64,000 nucleotides of DNA. It comes from Pseudorasbora parva (Eukaryota; Chordata; Actinopteri; Cypriniformes; Gobionidae). The notes below the pieces were generated by a model, which ran no database searches, had not been told where the DNA came from, and was given only the letters and a program-made list of their open reading frames with translations. Position numbers and translations under genes: made by a program. Position 1 is the stretch's first letter. Each line of letters begins with the position of its first letter. The stretch spans positions 1,524,768 through 1,588,767 of the forward strand of contig NC_090191.1 in assembly GCF_024679245.1 (NCBI RefSeq), in the 5' to 3' direction. Below, piece after piece: positions 11,510 through 22,544 of the stretch.

Positions 11510-11791
11510 TTTATGGCAACGTGTCATGCGTTGGCAATTAACTGCCAATGGGGTGAGAAAAACAATCTTCTTTCTGTTTGGGACGGAAACAAGATTTCAA
11601 TCAGAAATAAGATTATTTTTCTCACCCCATTGGCAGATCATTTTGCCTGTTTTAAGCAAAAACTCGCTTCATTTTGATTTGATTTTCAACAAAAGAAGAA
11701 AAAATATCGTATGTCGTTTCACTTATCTTTTATTTTTAGCTATAGAATCAAGACAAAATGATTAAGTAAAGAAGAGCATTTTTTTGGCAGT
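11510..11791. mobile_element. Palindromic MITE fragment
   Basis: CTGCCAATGGGGTGAGAAAA at about 11541 is repeated inverted as TTTTCTCACCCCATTGGCAG at about 11616-11636, with about 55 bases between. The arm continues through TTTTAAGCAAAAACTCGCTTC to a terminal TTTTTTGGCAGTG at 11779-11791. This is the core and one arm of a long palindromic MITE family common in fish. The other outer arm is missing. Confidence 0.6.
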
Positions 11792-12022
11792 GTAATCTAT
11801 TTTGCCTGGGAACGCTTCCAACACGCTGTTCTGTTTCTTGCATTTTAGCGTTTTCAACGCGTCTCGATCCGTCCCTGAGACGTGCGTCACGCAGGCAGTG
11901 TGCAAGCTCTACAGAGAAGCTCACCACGCTTGCAGTGTGTCGCTGGCCTGAAGTCTCCAGAGATTTTGCGAGATTTCCTGTGTTTACAGTCGGGACTCTG
12001 GTTGAAAATCTTTTTGTGTGTA

Positions 12023-13643
12023 CAGTCCCTGACAAAAGTCTTGTCGCTTATCTATTTTCTAGAAATACCTGATATTAACCTGACTTTTAATTAATTCATT
12101 GGTGTTAGAAATAGCTCATATGAAAAGCTAAACCCCTCCCAAATGATGTTTAATGCACTGAAATAAATAATGTTCACAGAAAAATATTTATCATTTAATC
12201 AAGACAGAAAGGTCAAATTTTGGCAAGACAAAAGTTTTGTCGGAAAACTTTTTGTTCTTTTGATACAGAAATTGAACAAATTTACTGCAAATACAAAAAT
12301 ATGTCAAATATCTTGTATGACTTCCATGAGCTTGAAGGACTGCATCCATGCGGTTTGGCAAGGATTCATACAATTTATTGATGAAGTCATCAGGAATAGC
12401 TAAGAAAGCAGTCTTGCATGCCTCCCAGAGTTCATCAATATTCTTTGGTTTCGTCTTCCATGCGTCCTCTTTCATCCTACCCCACATATGCTCAATGATG
12501 TTCATGTCTGGTGACTGGGCTGGCCAATCCTGGAGCATCTTGATCTTCTTCGCCTTGAGGAACTTTGATGTGGAGATGGAAGTATGCGATGGAGCACCGT
12601 CCTGCTGCAGAATTTGGCCTCTTTTATGGTTGGGAATATAAGAGGTAGCTAAGATTTCTTGGTATTTTAGACTATTGATGTTGCCTTCCACCCTGCAGAT
12701 CTCTCGCACACCCCATACTGGATGTAACCCCAGACCATGATTTTTCCGCCACCAAACTTCACTGTTTTCTGGGTGAATCTCGGATCCATTCGGGCACCAG
12801 TAGGTCTCCTGCAATATTTGCGGCGACTGTGGTGTAATTCAACAGAAGATTCATCTGAAAAATCCACCTTCTGCCACTTTTCCAGCGTCCATCCTTTTAG
12901 CAGGCTGTGGGCCTTGGCAAATGCCACACGGTTTTTCAATTGTATTTTGTTTAGTGCTGGCTTCTGGGCACTGATTCGACCATGGATGCCATTTCGAGAC
13001 AGAATCCGACAAACTGTTCTGGTTGACACAGGGACTTCAGGTGACCGGGTCTCGTGGAGCTCTGCTGCAGTGGAAAATGGGCTGGCCTTGGATTTTCGAG
13101 CCAACAAACGGTCCTCTCGAGCAGTTGTCTTGCGGGGTCTGCCTGACCTGGACTTGTCAAAAACGTCTCCAGTCTCTTCAAATCTTTTTTTTATCCTCTG
13201 TACTTGACGCTGAGACACATTAAAGGTGTCTGCCACATCAGCACTGGATCTGGTCTTCAGCCTCTTGATAATCAAAACTTTAGTCTCTGGGTAAATCTTA
13301 GTCATGTTTGCAGAGGTCTAGTTGCAGTTGATGGGAAGGTCTAGTGTACTGGGGTTCTTTTTATACACACTTGAGACCTAATTGATCCATTATTAGTCAC
13401 AGGTGAAGCTCATATGACAAGGTGACAACACTTATGTCTTTGCAAAAATTGACTCCATGGGCTTTACCAAGCTATGAATATTAGAATACTTTTTGAAAGT
13501 TTAGTTTTTCACTGAAACATTATCACAAAAGCTGGTGGGATTAAAATGAGCCATTTCTTGTAAAAAAATCTTGATTAGAAATATATTTCAGCTGCACTTT
13601 AGGTCAATTTGTACACAAGCGACAAGACTTTTGTCAGGGACTG
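12023..13643 (-). mobile_element. Tc1/mariner transposon, nearly complete
   Basis: The terminal inverted repeats are CAGTCCCTGACAAAAGTC at 12023 and GACTTTTGTCAGGGACTG ending at 13643, flanked by TA at 12021-12022 and 13644-13645. The 1621-bp length is normal for a full Tc1 element. The transposase lies on the minus strand between the repeats and has a single obvious disabling lesion (see the transposase entry). It is among the youngest-looking transposons in the window. Confidence 0.93.
12191..13305 (-). pseudogene. Tc1/mariner transposase with one frameshift
   Basis: The ATG at 13305 begins a transposase with a paired-like helix-turn-helix (SADVADTFNVSQRQVQRIKK), a GRPRKT hook, a second HTH, and the first catalytic Asp in KVDFSDESSV. 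In the minus-strand G-run at 12711-12714 one base appears missing. The reading then continues in the next frame through LQQDGAPSHTS (second Asp) and SPDMNIIEHMWG (Glu), ending at 12191. I count 35 residues between the second Asp and the Glu, one more than classic DD34E Tc1. The C-terminal extension after HGSHTRY runs into the inverted repeat. All three catalytic residues are still present. Confidence 0.9.
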
Positions 13644-14249
13644 TATACTATAGGAGCAAAACTGTTAAATCTAGGATAATTTGTCCTCATGTTTGTGGTC
13701 TATCACATTTTGAAAATCTTATAAGATATAAAAAATCTTTTGGTGTGTACCCAGCATAAGCACAGGTTTTTTTTTTTTTTTACATTTTAAAGTTTTGAAC
13801 AAACGTCGTTTAATAAGAATAACACTTAAGGTTAAATTTAAGCAAAATAATTTCTACCATTGGGCATCAGATGTTACATTTAACATTTAATAACACTTTA
13901 AAGATTTAAATTAGACAATGTTTTATTTTAAAATTTGCAATTTAGACTTTAAAGATTATGGTTTGAGACTATTTTTTTGACTCTATCAAACATTCACTCT
14001 GGAAAGGCGTTAGCAGAATAACTTTACGTATTACATATAACTTCTCCCGTCTCTGTGAGTGTCTGAAGCAGCCATTTCACAGTTTCAGGGTTTAACCCAA
14101 GGAGGATCGCAGAGTGTTTGATTTATGATACAACTTTTTTCATCATTTCATAAAGAACTACTTTTCAGCTCTCTGAAAATGTCAGGTGTTTTTATATTTA
14201 ATAATTTAATATTTTTTTTTTATATATATTTATTAAAATATATGACATT
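13644..14249. other. No feature seen; AT-rich
   Basis: AT-rich DNA with a T-run at about 13767-13781. I see no gene, RNA or transposon end that I can support. Confidence 0.4.
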
Positions 14250-15599
14250 TGCCAGTTCACTCATAGTAAAACGCAGAGACGAGGTCTTATTGGACCATCC
14301 GTACGGCCGCTTTGGCAAAATAATAATCAGGCCTCATTTCACCACGCAGACAAGCTGCATTTAAAAAAAAATATATATATATATATTTTTAATGACTTTT
14401 GCCAGTTCACTCCTAGGAAAACACAGAGACAAGGCCTCATTGGACCATTTGAACACAGAGATGAGGCCTCATTGGAACATCTGTACAGCCGCTTTGGCAA
14501 AAATAATAAACAGGCCGCATTGGACCACACAGACAAACACAGAGACAAGGCCTCATTGGACCATTTGGACACAGACATGAGGCCTCATTGGACCACGCAA
14601 ACAAACACAGAGACAAGGCCGCATTGGACCATTTGAAAAGCCGCCTTGGCAAAAATAATAAACAGGTCGCATTGGACCACATATAGCAGGCCACCTAGGG
14701 CCATACATGAACAACACAAATTCTGGCCTCATTGGACCACATGTCCTTTATAGACCACAGAGACGAGGCTCTGATGAGCCACACGGCCTCTACAGACCAC
14801 AGAGACGAGGCGTCTAAGCCACAACGGCTGCTAATGCCACATAGAGACGAGGTGGACTGGACAGTACATGAACGAAGCCGCTTGGCTAGATGAAAAACAG
14901 GCGCTTCCTTAATAAAACAAAATGCTACAGGCCTAAGACCACACATAACCTATGCCCCGAGGGGCGACTGGCCAACTTGGCATCTTTTAAGGACGAGACC
15001 AAGCCACTAGGGCCACACATAGACAAACCACGCAAGACAACGGCATCTAAGCCACATTGAACATATGCCCCAGAGGCGCCACTGGCCGATTAGGCATCTT
15101 TTTGAAGGACAAGGCAAACATATTCCACAAGGCGCCAAGCCCCACATAAACACGAGGCCCATGTGGCCACAAGGCCACTAATGCCACACATAGACAGACA
15201 TACTTAAGACAAGGCTACTAGGCCACATTTAACCATGCCATGAAGGCCACAAGACCACGAGACAAGGCCACATTAGGCTACACGGTCACAGTAGACCACA
15301 CAGAACATAGACTGTTTCCTCGGCCATGATTCCACATTTAGATTAAGCCACACAAAACATGGTCATGAAGGCCGGACGTGGCACGAGGCAATATGTACCA
15401 TGAGACTGATATAGAGACTAGGCCCCTTTTCTTTGCTAAGCCACAAGGCTACTAAGCCACACTGAATGAGGCCAACGAGACAAAAGCCACTAGGCCACAT
15501 TTAACCATGCCATGAAGGCCACAAGACCACGAGACAAGGCCACATTAGGCTACACGGTCACAGTAGACCACATATAACATGAATATCGCATTAAATATA

Positions 15600-15668
<69 letters not shown>

Positions 15669-15790
15669 TTATTTATTTATTTAATTTTTTTATATCGAAC
15701 ATGTAACTAAGGCACAACGGCTGCTACAGCCACATAGAGACAAGGCCACATTGAACAGAGCCGCTAGGCCACACATATTAGATGACTAGA
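14250..15790. repeat. Degenerate GGCC-containing tandem array next to a Y-retrotransposon
   Basis: The block is made of variants of CAGAGACAAGGCC, CTCATTGGACCAC and AAGCCACTAGGCCACA at irregular spacing of about 30-110 bp. A segment of about 95 bp (AGGCCACATTTAACCATGCC ... CACGGTCACAGTAGACCAC) occurs twice, at about 15211-15300 and 15492-15568. An AT microsatellite interrupts the array at 15603-15664. The array sits immediately downstream of the tyrosine recombinase of the minus-strand retroelement. It could be that element's expanded 3' non-coding or split-repeat region, or an independent satellite. Confidence 0.6.
15603..15664. repeat. (AT)n microsatellite
   Basis: About 30 uninterrupted AT units, followed by a short (TATT)n tract to about 15680. 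Confidence 0.97.
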
Positions 15791-15879
15791 CAGTCGTTGA
15801 GGAGTGCTGGCTAGAATAATAACGGGATGAAGGAATAAAGACACCACCACCAGTAGTTGCATAGAAATTTACCTTATAG

Positions 15880-16475
15880 TTACTGTAGAGCTTGCTGAGC
15901 TTGAAGAATGGTGTTAGAATCTGATCTTATGTATGATTCGAAGGCCGAGGAAGACCATCTACCCAGAATCTTGATGGCTGACGTGGGGATTCCTCGTTCA
16001 GCTGCTGTGGTAGCTGCCCCAATTCTGAATGAGTGGCCGGTGTAGAGAGAGGGGGATAGACTGCAGCTTTTAACGACAGAATTTAAATGGGTTCTGAACC
16101 AGCCTTTTGAAAGAGGTGCACCGTTAGGGAAGATAAAGAGAGGGGCAACATTAGAAGTTTTAGGGTGGATTTTAAGAAATTTAACCATGAATGTTAATGG
16201 CAAAAATTATTATTGATTTTAGGGAAAGATAAGGTGATACCAGAGCTTTGAGCGTCGTTTTTTGAATGCTTAAGAATTAGAGTGAAGCAATTAGGAGAGA
16301 AACTAATTTCAGAAAAGGAAATACCGCGAGAAGGATCGAAAGTATTAGTATCTGAAGAGAATTCACCTGGACGCATGAAACCGTAAAAAGCAGCTAGAAA
16401 CACTGCTTCTAGCAAGATATTGATGTAAAAGGAAAAGAGACCGTTGCGGACAGAATTGATGAATTTATGCAACAA
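15880..16475 (-). pseudogene. Tyrosine recombinase of the Y-retrotransposon
   Basis: The minus-strand frames 16475-16194 and 16203-15880 together form a tyrosine recombinase catalytic domain. The first Arg is in FYGFMRPGEFSSD, the His-x-x-Arg pair is in GHSFRIGAATTAA, and the nucleophilic Tyr is in SSSAFESYIRSD after LGRW. A frameshift at about 16194-16203 separates the two halves. Sequence upstream to about 16650 stays open in the same frame as the first half (SIRRLLAGIQFCAKINNPNF) and is its N-terminal core-binding part. The enzyme would insert the reverse-transcribed circle. All catalytic residues are visible, but the frame is broken. Confidence 0.87.
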
Positions 16476-16650
16476 CGGCAGAGTAATGGGCAGACGTTTA
16501 TCGATCTGTTTAATAGAGGATTTAGCTAAGCCTTTAAGGAGTAAACCAATGGAAGTTTCGGAGAAGAGACTTGGAAAATTAGGATTATTTATTTTTGCAC
16601 AGAATTGAATGCCTGCGAGGAGTCGGCGGATGGAAGAGATTTTTTGGTTT

Positions 16651-17268
16651 CTATTTTCGAAATTGAAAACGAGAAAGGGAACAAACGGTCGAAATTAAAA
16701 TGGGAAATACTGGAATTTGGAAGGCTAAACAGAACATAGAAAAAGCTGACCATGCGGACGTGTAAGCTTTGAAAGTTGAGGGGGCGACACCTTTAGACAT
16801 ATATCTCCTAGCCGATTTGAGCAGATCGTTTAATCCAGAATTATTGCTGCTAGGGGAGGGCAGGGTAATGGGTCCGGGTTGGCTAACGGGCAGATCCGTC
16901 TGAAAGTCTGAAACCGAAATCGAGACAGTGTGCACTAAAGGCATAATGGTAAGGCAAGACGATCTGCCTTTGTTGATGATGGCAACTGTGGCTTCGTTGT
17001 CGCAGAACATCAAGATGCGTTTGCGAGACCATGAATGGCCCCAGATCATGCTAGCGATGGCTATGGGGTAAATCTCGTAGAGCGCGGATGAAACTGAACC
17101 GGATAGCGTTTTAGGAAAATCGTTTGGCCATTTCTCTGCAAACCATTCTCCTTGGAAGAAACCACCGAACCCGATAGAGGGGGCAGCGTCTGTGAATAAA
17201 TGTAAATCAACGGGCGATTCGAAAATGTTGTGGTAGAAAAAGGAGATACCGTTCCATTCGCTTAACAA
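16651..17268 (-). pseudogene. RNase H plus start of tyrosine recombinase
   Basis: The first part is an RNase H fold with the acidic residues in DLHLFTDAAPSIGFGG, ALYEIYPIAIA and ILMFCDNEATVAI. The usual C-terminal part of the domain is hard to find after SCLTIMPLVH, so it may be shortened. From about residue 130 a recombinase N-terminal core-binding motif begins (LLKSARRYMSKGVAPSTFKA). The frame is joined to the RT upstream by a one-base shift in the T-run opposite 17277-17279, and shifts again near 16680 before the rest of the recombinase. Confidence 0.82.
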
Positions 17269-18257
17269 GCTCTTCCAAATTTAATGTCAGACAGACACGC
17301 TTCGTCTAGATAAATTTGGTCGCTTAGTTTTTCTACTGAATAGGCCAAGGTAGGCAATCGAGAAATGAAAGCTCTGCCTTGGGGAATGATACTCATGGCA
17401 AAATTGAGGTGGCCGAGCAGCGAGAGCATGTCGCGCTTAGAGACAGTTTGTAGTAAAGAAAAAGATTCAAGGAACGATCTAATTCTTACGAGCTTTTCAG
17501 AGGGAAGAGAGGCTTGCATTAAAACTGTGTCGAGGGAAATTCCTAGAAATTCTAACGAAGTAGAGGGACCCATGGTTTTTTCGGAGGAGAGGGGAACGCC
17601 GACGTCACTAAAAATCTGTTTGAGTATGTCTAGAATTGAAGATTGTTGAGACGGAAAATCGATCAGCAGAAAATCATCGAGTAAATGTAAGACGAATGGA
17701 AGCTTACAGACGTTCAGCATGATCCAGCACAATGCTTCGGAGAGGCTATTAAAGATGTGAGGGCTACTTCTGCAACCGAAAGTGAGCCGTACTGCGAAAT
17801 AGAAATTGGAATTCCATTTAACGCTGAAAAGTGGCCAGTCGGAAGGATGTATTGGCATCGTTTTAAAAGCGTCGGTAACGTCAGCTTTAGCCAACCAAGC
17901 TCCTTGGCCAGCGATCTTGATTAATTGGATAGTGTTATCTACTGAAGCATAATGAAGGGAAAAAGGTGTTAGTGGTATACATTCGTTAACGCTCGCTGTG
18001 GAGGCAGAATGCGGAGAGGACATGTCGAAAATTAGACGTTTTTTACCGGAGTATTTCTGCGTTGCAACGCCGATGGAATTGATCCGGAAAGTCGAGAAAG
18101 GAGGAGAAGCGAAGGGGCCTATTACATAACCTTTGTTAACCTCTTTTTCTAGCAGAGTAGATACCACTTCTGGTTCTGTTATAGCTGACTGTAAGTTCTT
18201 AGCTATAAAAGAGGTGGTGAGATGGGAGAGGGTACCCACCCGAAACCTCTGTGACAA
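17262..18257 (-). pseudogene. Reverse transcriptase of the Y-retrotransposon
   Basis: About 330 residues with RT motifs: KKRLIFDMSSPHSA, AWLAKADVTDAFKTMPIHPS (first catalytic Asp), FGCRSSPHIFNSLSEAL, and the active-site motif LLDDFLLIDFP, in which Leu replaces the Tyr of the usual YxDD. LEFLGISLDT and the connection region follow. It is open over its whole length. The C-terminus runs out of frame at 17277-17279, where the sequence should continue into RNase H. The upstream boundary with gag overlaps another frame at 18203-18502. Confidence 0.88.
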
Positions 18258-18353
18258 ACCTGTGATAAGGTAATCGACAAAAGTCGGGTCAGGGTGAGAA
18301 GAGAGATAATTAGAGAGCTTAGAAATATTGATGGGGGGTTGAAGGGTGCTTTT

Positions 18354-19431
18354 TTAGAATTTCCTCCCTCTGATTGGAGGTTTGTACCGGCGTGGGCAGA
18401 CCGATTTCGGGTGAGGATCCTTGCAAAAACTGCAGATGTGAGCAAATTTGCATTGAGAAAAGGAACAAACAGATTCATTGAAATTAGCACAAGGAAAACC
18501 ATAACTAGCTGGAGCGTAGCGTTTCTTGATCTCTTGTGGAAACCTTACGTTTTCAGCACCCTGGACAGCACCTGGCACTTGACTCGCAAATGCTTTCGGG
18601 CAGAGTGAGGCCGAATGTCTGTGAGCTCTACAAATGGAACATGCCAGCATTTTTTGACCACCGAAATGGCGAACGACCAAGTCCGTGTCGATAACGGACC
18701 AGTCTAGTCTGGAGTTGTAGAGCGAGATGAAAGAAGCGGATTTGGCTAAGAAAGATTTATGATATTCATAGAATAAGGTTCCCCCATACCTTTGGTTAAA
18801 GTCAGCCATTAGAGCTAGATACAGATCTAGCAATGTTGACTCTGTCGGCAGGAGAAAAGTTGGAAGTAGAAGGCCCATTCGATGTTTGGCTTGATCCGAT
18901 GGCTGGTAGAGGAAGCTGGGAGGTAGCAGAGACGTTGGTAGCTGAGACCGAGCTCTTGGAGTTATTGAAAGAATGTTCGAACTTCGACATCTTTGATTCC
19001 AGTGTCTTAACGGTTTGAGAGAGACTTTGGACGACTTGAAGGATTTGGGCATTACCTCTGGCGGGCTCGGTTGGATCCAGCGAAGTAGAAGCTTGAGGAT
19101 GGTGCGTGGCTTTTTTTGTTGGGTGTGGCAACGAAGATTTAGCGGTTCTCTTCCTGTCGACTTGTTTCGTCTGGCCAGGTGCAGGAGCGGTTGCTGGGTT
19201 GTGAGAAGCAGGTTCTGGTGGATTGCCCAGAGTATTAAAGGCCAAGTGCAGTAGATCCTCTCTAGATAGACTTCGGCTGATGGGAATACCCATGTCCTCC
19301 AAAGGCCAGCTTACCCATGGCGAGCCGCGGCACTGAATGCGCGAGCTGCGCCGGGTTGGATGAGGAGAAGGCGGAACGACTTCGTCGCTGGTATCTGAGT
19401 ATTCGCATACGGCAGGCGTGTCAGTAGACAT
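18354..19431 (-). pseudogene. Gag-like protein of the Y-retrotransposon
   Basis: The ATG at 19431 sits in a reasonable context (GCCATGT) and starts a Ser/Thr/Pro-rich N-terminus. A predicted coiled-coil-like stretch follows (QILQVVQSLSQTVKTLESKM). The frame shifts between about 18810 and 18900. The second frame (ending 18354) gives a conserved core (TLLDLYLALMADFNQRYG) and a Cys/His-rich C-terminus: CSICRAHRHSASLC, then CANFNESVCSFSQCKFAHIC and CSFCKDPHPKSVC. These clusters fit the nucleic-acid-binding end of Ngaro-type gag proteins. Assignment rests on position and cysteine pattern. Confidence 0.75.
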
Positions 19432-19440
19432 GGCGGTTTA

Positions 19441-19877
19441 GCAGGTGAGCAAGACGTAATCGTCGCTTCAGTATCTGCGAACTCACACGTGTAAGTACAG
19501 AGCCTTTATACCATAAGAATATCATTGGATTAGAGTGAAGGCATTAAGTGAAGTAGTAATTGAGTCTTCCCAGCAGAACTTATGCTAAAGCTTTCATTTC
19601 ATCTCATAAAAAAAGAACACCGGATCGTGTTCTAAAAGGAAGAGGGCCTGAGACGTCGATTCATAAAATAAAATAAAAAATAGAAACATTTTATTCATAC
19701 AACATTCAAGCAGTATTTGTAAAAGCATTACAATACAATAGGACCGGGTTAGAATAGCCAAACATGGAAGACACTAGAAAACATGAAAAGAAGACTGAAG
19801 CTTACCAATGGCAGCTAGTTTATTGAGCAGCAGGCTACTATATCACAATCTTACCACCTTGTGCACAGGTCTCACCA

Positions 19878-19927
<50 letters not shown>

Positions 19928-20400
19928 AGTAAGGTCAAGCAAAAATCACACACACTATAGTGGTGTCATTCATTAATGATTCCTTCATTTTGAACGGATA
20001 CACAATCAGACCAAGTGGAATTAATTGAACTAAGTTGAAAGTTATTGCACAGCAGGTACATGACAAATTAAATCTAAAATAAATGTAACCTCTATAAACA
20101 TTGCCAGTCTCTTTGACCAGTCGTCGGTCAACTATTCAGCCTGTAAAAGTTGAAGGGCATTTTCCTAATCTTCCACTTTCACATTTCAGAAATCAGGGCT
20201 CTTCCACTAAACCTTTGAAAACTTTTGGCCATCCAACTGTTGTGGAACAGTCTAAAACAATAAAACATTATAGAATACAACTATTAAACATTCCTGGAAA
20301 AGATGTGAAATATAACAACACACTATCTGTATAAGTAACTTATGTCTTTATGAGAGCCTTTTAAAACTAACCTTGTTTTTGATCAGCGCATATATATATA
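19441..20400. other. Non-coding; upstream side of the Y-retrotransposon
   Basis: The first few hundred bases are presumably the element's 5' non-coding region (minus orientation). A matching terminal repeat with the 14-15 kb side was not identified by eye. No gene is seen in the rest. A (CA)n tract lies at 19879-19922. Confidence 0.4.
19879..19922. repeat. (AC)n microsatellite
   Basis: About 22 uninterrupted AC units. Confidence 0.97.
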
Positions 20401-21916
20401 TAGTGCCTTGCGAAAGTATGAAACTGTATTTTTTTGTGAAGAATCAACAAGTGGGACACAATCATGAAGTTGAATTATTGGATATTTCCAATAATATTTT
20501 ATTTTTTTAACAAATCAAAAACAGAAAAATTGGGCGTGCAAAATTATTCGGCCCCTTTACTTTTAGTGCAGCAAACTCTCTCCAGAAGTTCAGTGAGGAT
20601 CTCTGAATGATCCAATGTTGACCTAAATGACTAATGATGATAAACAGAATCCACCTGTGTGTGATCAAGTCTCTGTATAAATGCACCTGCACTGTGATAG
20701 TCTCAGAGGTCTGTTTAAAGCGCAGAGAGCATCATGAAGAACAAGGAACACACCAGACAGGTCCGAGATACTGTTGTGGAGAAGTTTAAAGCCGGATTTG
20801 GATACAAAAAGAGTTCCCAAGCTTTAAACATCCCAAGGAGCACTGTGCAAGCGATAATATTGAAATGGAAGGAGTATCAGACCACTGCAAATCTACCAAG
20901 ACCTGGCCGTCCCTCTAAACTTTCAGCTCATACAAGGAGAAGACTGATCAGAGATGCAGCCAAGAGGCCCATGATCACTCTGGAGGAACTGCAGAGATCT
21001 ACAGCTGAGGTGGGAGACTCTGTCCATACGACAACAATCAGTCGGATACTGCACAGATCTGGCCTTTATGGAAGAGTGGCAAGAAGAAAGCCATTTCTTA
21101 AAGATATCCATAAAAAGAGTTGTTTAAAGTTTGCCACAAGCCACCTGGGAGACACATCAAACATGTGGAAGAAGGTGCTCTGGTCAGATGAAACCAAAAT
21201 TGAACTTTTTGGCAACAATGCAAAACGTAATGTTTGGCGTAAAAGCACCACAGCTCATCACCCTGAACACACACCATCCCCACTGTCAGACATGGTGGCG
21301 GCAGCATCATGGTTGGGCCTACTTTTTTTTCTTCAGTTTTCTGGAAGAAAACCTGATGGAGTCTGCAAAAGACCTGAGACTGGGACAGAGATTTGTCTTC
21401 CAACAAGACAATGATCCAAAACATAAAGCAAAATCTACAATGATGGTTCAAAAATAAACATATCCAGGTGTTAGAATGGCCAAGTCAAACTCCAGACCTG
21501 AATCCAGTCGTGAATCTGTGGAAAGAACTGAAAACTGCTGTTCACAAACGCTCTCCATCCAACCTCACTGAGCTCCAGCTGTTCTGGAGGAGGAATGGGC
21601 AATAATTTCAGTCTCTCGATGTGCAAAACTGATAGAGACGAACCCCAAGCGACTCACAGCTGTAATCGCAGCAAAAGGCGGCGCTACAAAGGGTTAACTT
21701 AAGGGGGACGAATAATTTTGCACGCCCAATTTTTCAGTTTTTGATTTGTTAAAAAAGTTTGAAATATCCAATAAATTTCGTTCCGCTTCATGATTGTGTC
21801 CCACTTGTTGCTGATTCTTCACAAAAAAATACAGTTTCATATCATTATGTTTGAAGCCTGAAATTTGGCAAAAGGTCGCAAAGTTCAAGGGGGCCGAATA
21901 CTTTCGCAAGGCACTG
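20401..21916 (+). mobile_element. Tc1/mariner transposon with long, unequal terminal repeats
   Basis: Left end TAGTGCCTTGCGAAAGTAT, right end ATACTTTCGCAAGGCACTG, inside TA-rich DNA. The right repeat is about 200 bp (21713-21916). The left repeat matches it except that roughly 60-70 bp are missing just inside the tip. There the sequence jumps from AAAGTAT to GAAACTGTATTTTTTTGTG, with TAT at both breakpoints. The inner repeat (GGGCGTGCAAAATTATTCGG at about 20532) is present on both sides. The transposase between the repeats is broken. Confidence 0.92.
20734..21590 (+). pseudogene. Tc1/mariner transposase, inactivated
   Basis: The ATG at 20734 starts a transposase with a paired-like domain (SSQALNIPRSTVQAIILKWK), a GRPSKLS hook, and the first catalytic Asp in VLWSDETKIELFG. 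The frame shifts at about 21265-21320. The second Asp (FVFQQDNDPKHKA) is read in another frame up to 21457. A further shift leads into [20 protein letters not shown]. In that last motif the catalytic Glu of the family's NPIENLW is Val (codon GTG, about 21505-21507). Even with the frame repaired, the active site would lack its third acid. Confidence 0.9.
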
Positions 21917-22544
21917 TATATATATACACTTGGTTGTGTATTTTATTTTATTTTAATAGGACATATTCAAAGACATGAAATTCTGTTTGTATTGTGTTAA
22001 CTTAAGCACATTATCCTTATATATATATATATATATATATACACTTGAAACTTTGAAGATGGAATTACATTCTTGATCAAATCAGAAAACGAAAACCAAA
22101 TGCAGAAAACCAACTAATTCTAAAGGGACAACAAATAAATACTATTTATTGCCACTGTATTTAAAAAAAAAAAAAAAACTCAAAACCTTCATACCGCCAT
22201 GAAGGTTTGCTTTTTGAAGTGAATTTGAAGGTGTACTGTGCCATCTGGTCAGTTTAAAACACTGGGCAGTGAAAACTGTCCTACATCGATGAACATGAAG
22301 TAAAGCTGAGCCTCTCCAAATCGTAATGCCTCTATAAATTAGAAAAATAATCCACATAAAACACTGGTCAGTATCAGATAAAAGCAAATAAAAAATACAG
22401 TGCCAACAATAAAGTAAAATCACAAACAATATGTTACTTAAAGCAAGACCATATCAACAGACGCGATAGACATCGTAAAGCCCATTAGAAAAATTGGCCA
22501 CATTGAGAAAAATATCACAAAAAAACAATGTCAATAATACTTAC
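21917..22544. other. Non-coding flank
   Basis: AT microsatellites (22019-22041) and an A-run at about 22161-22178, otherwise unremarkable DNA. The next recognisable sequence is a minus-strand exon at 22545. Confidence 0.4.

Larger units (their letters stand above)
15870..19440 (-). mobile_element. Tyrosine-recombinase retrotransposon (Ngaro/DIRS-like)
   Basis: On the minus strand from 19431 down the order is gag with zinc-knuckle-like Cys/His clusters, reverse transcriptase, RNase H, and a tyrosine recombinase instead of a DDE integrase. No aspartic protease is seen. That gene order defines DIRS-superfamily Y-retrotransposons. The recombinase (GHSFRIGAATTAAERG, then GRWSSSAFESYIR) and the Cys-rich gag look more Ngaro-like than DIRS1-like; this is a family-level judgement. 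At least four frameshifts break the genes, but only a few stops are present. The split direct repeats expected of Ngaro were not resolved. The flanking array at 14250-15790 and the sequence 19440-19880 are the places to look. Confidence 0.85.

Noticed and set aside
12737..13207. 156-codon plus-strand frame
   Set aside because: Antisense shadow of the Tc1 transposase at 12191-13305.
18294..19254. Plus-strand frames of 60-104 codons
   Set aside because: Antisense shadows of the Y-retrotransposon gag gene.
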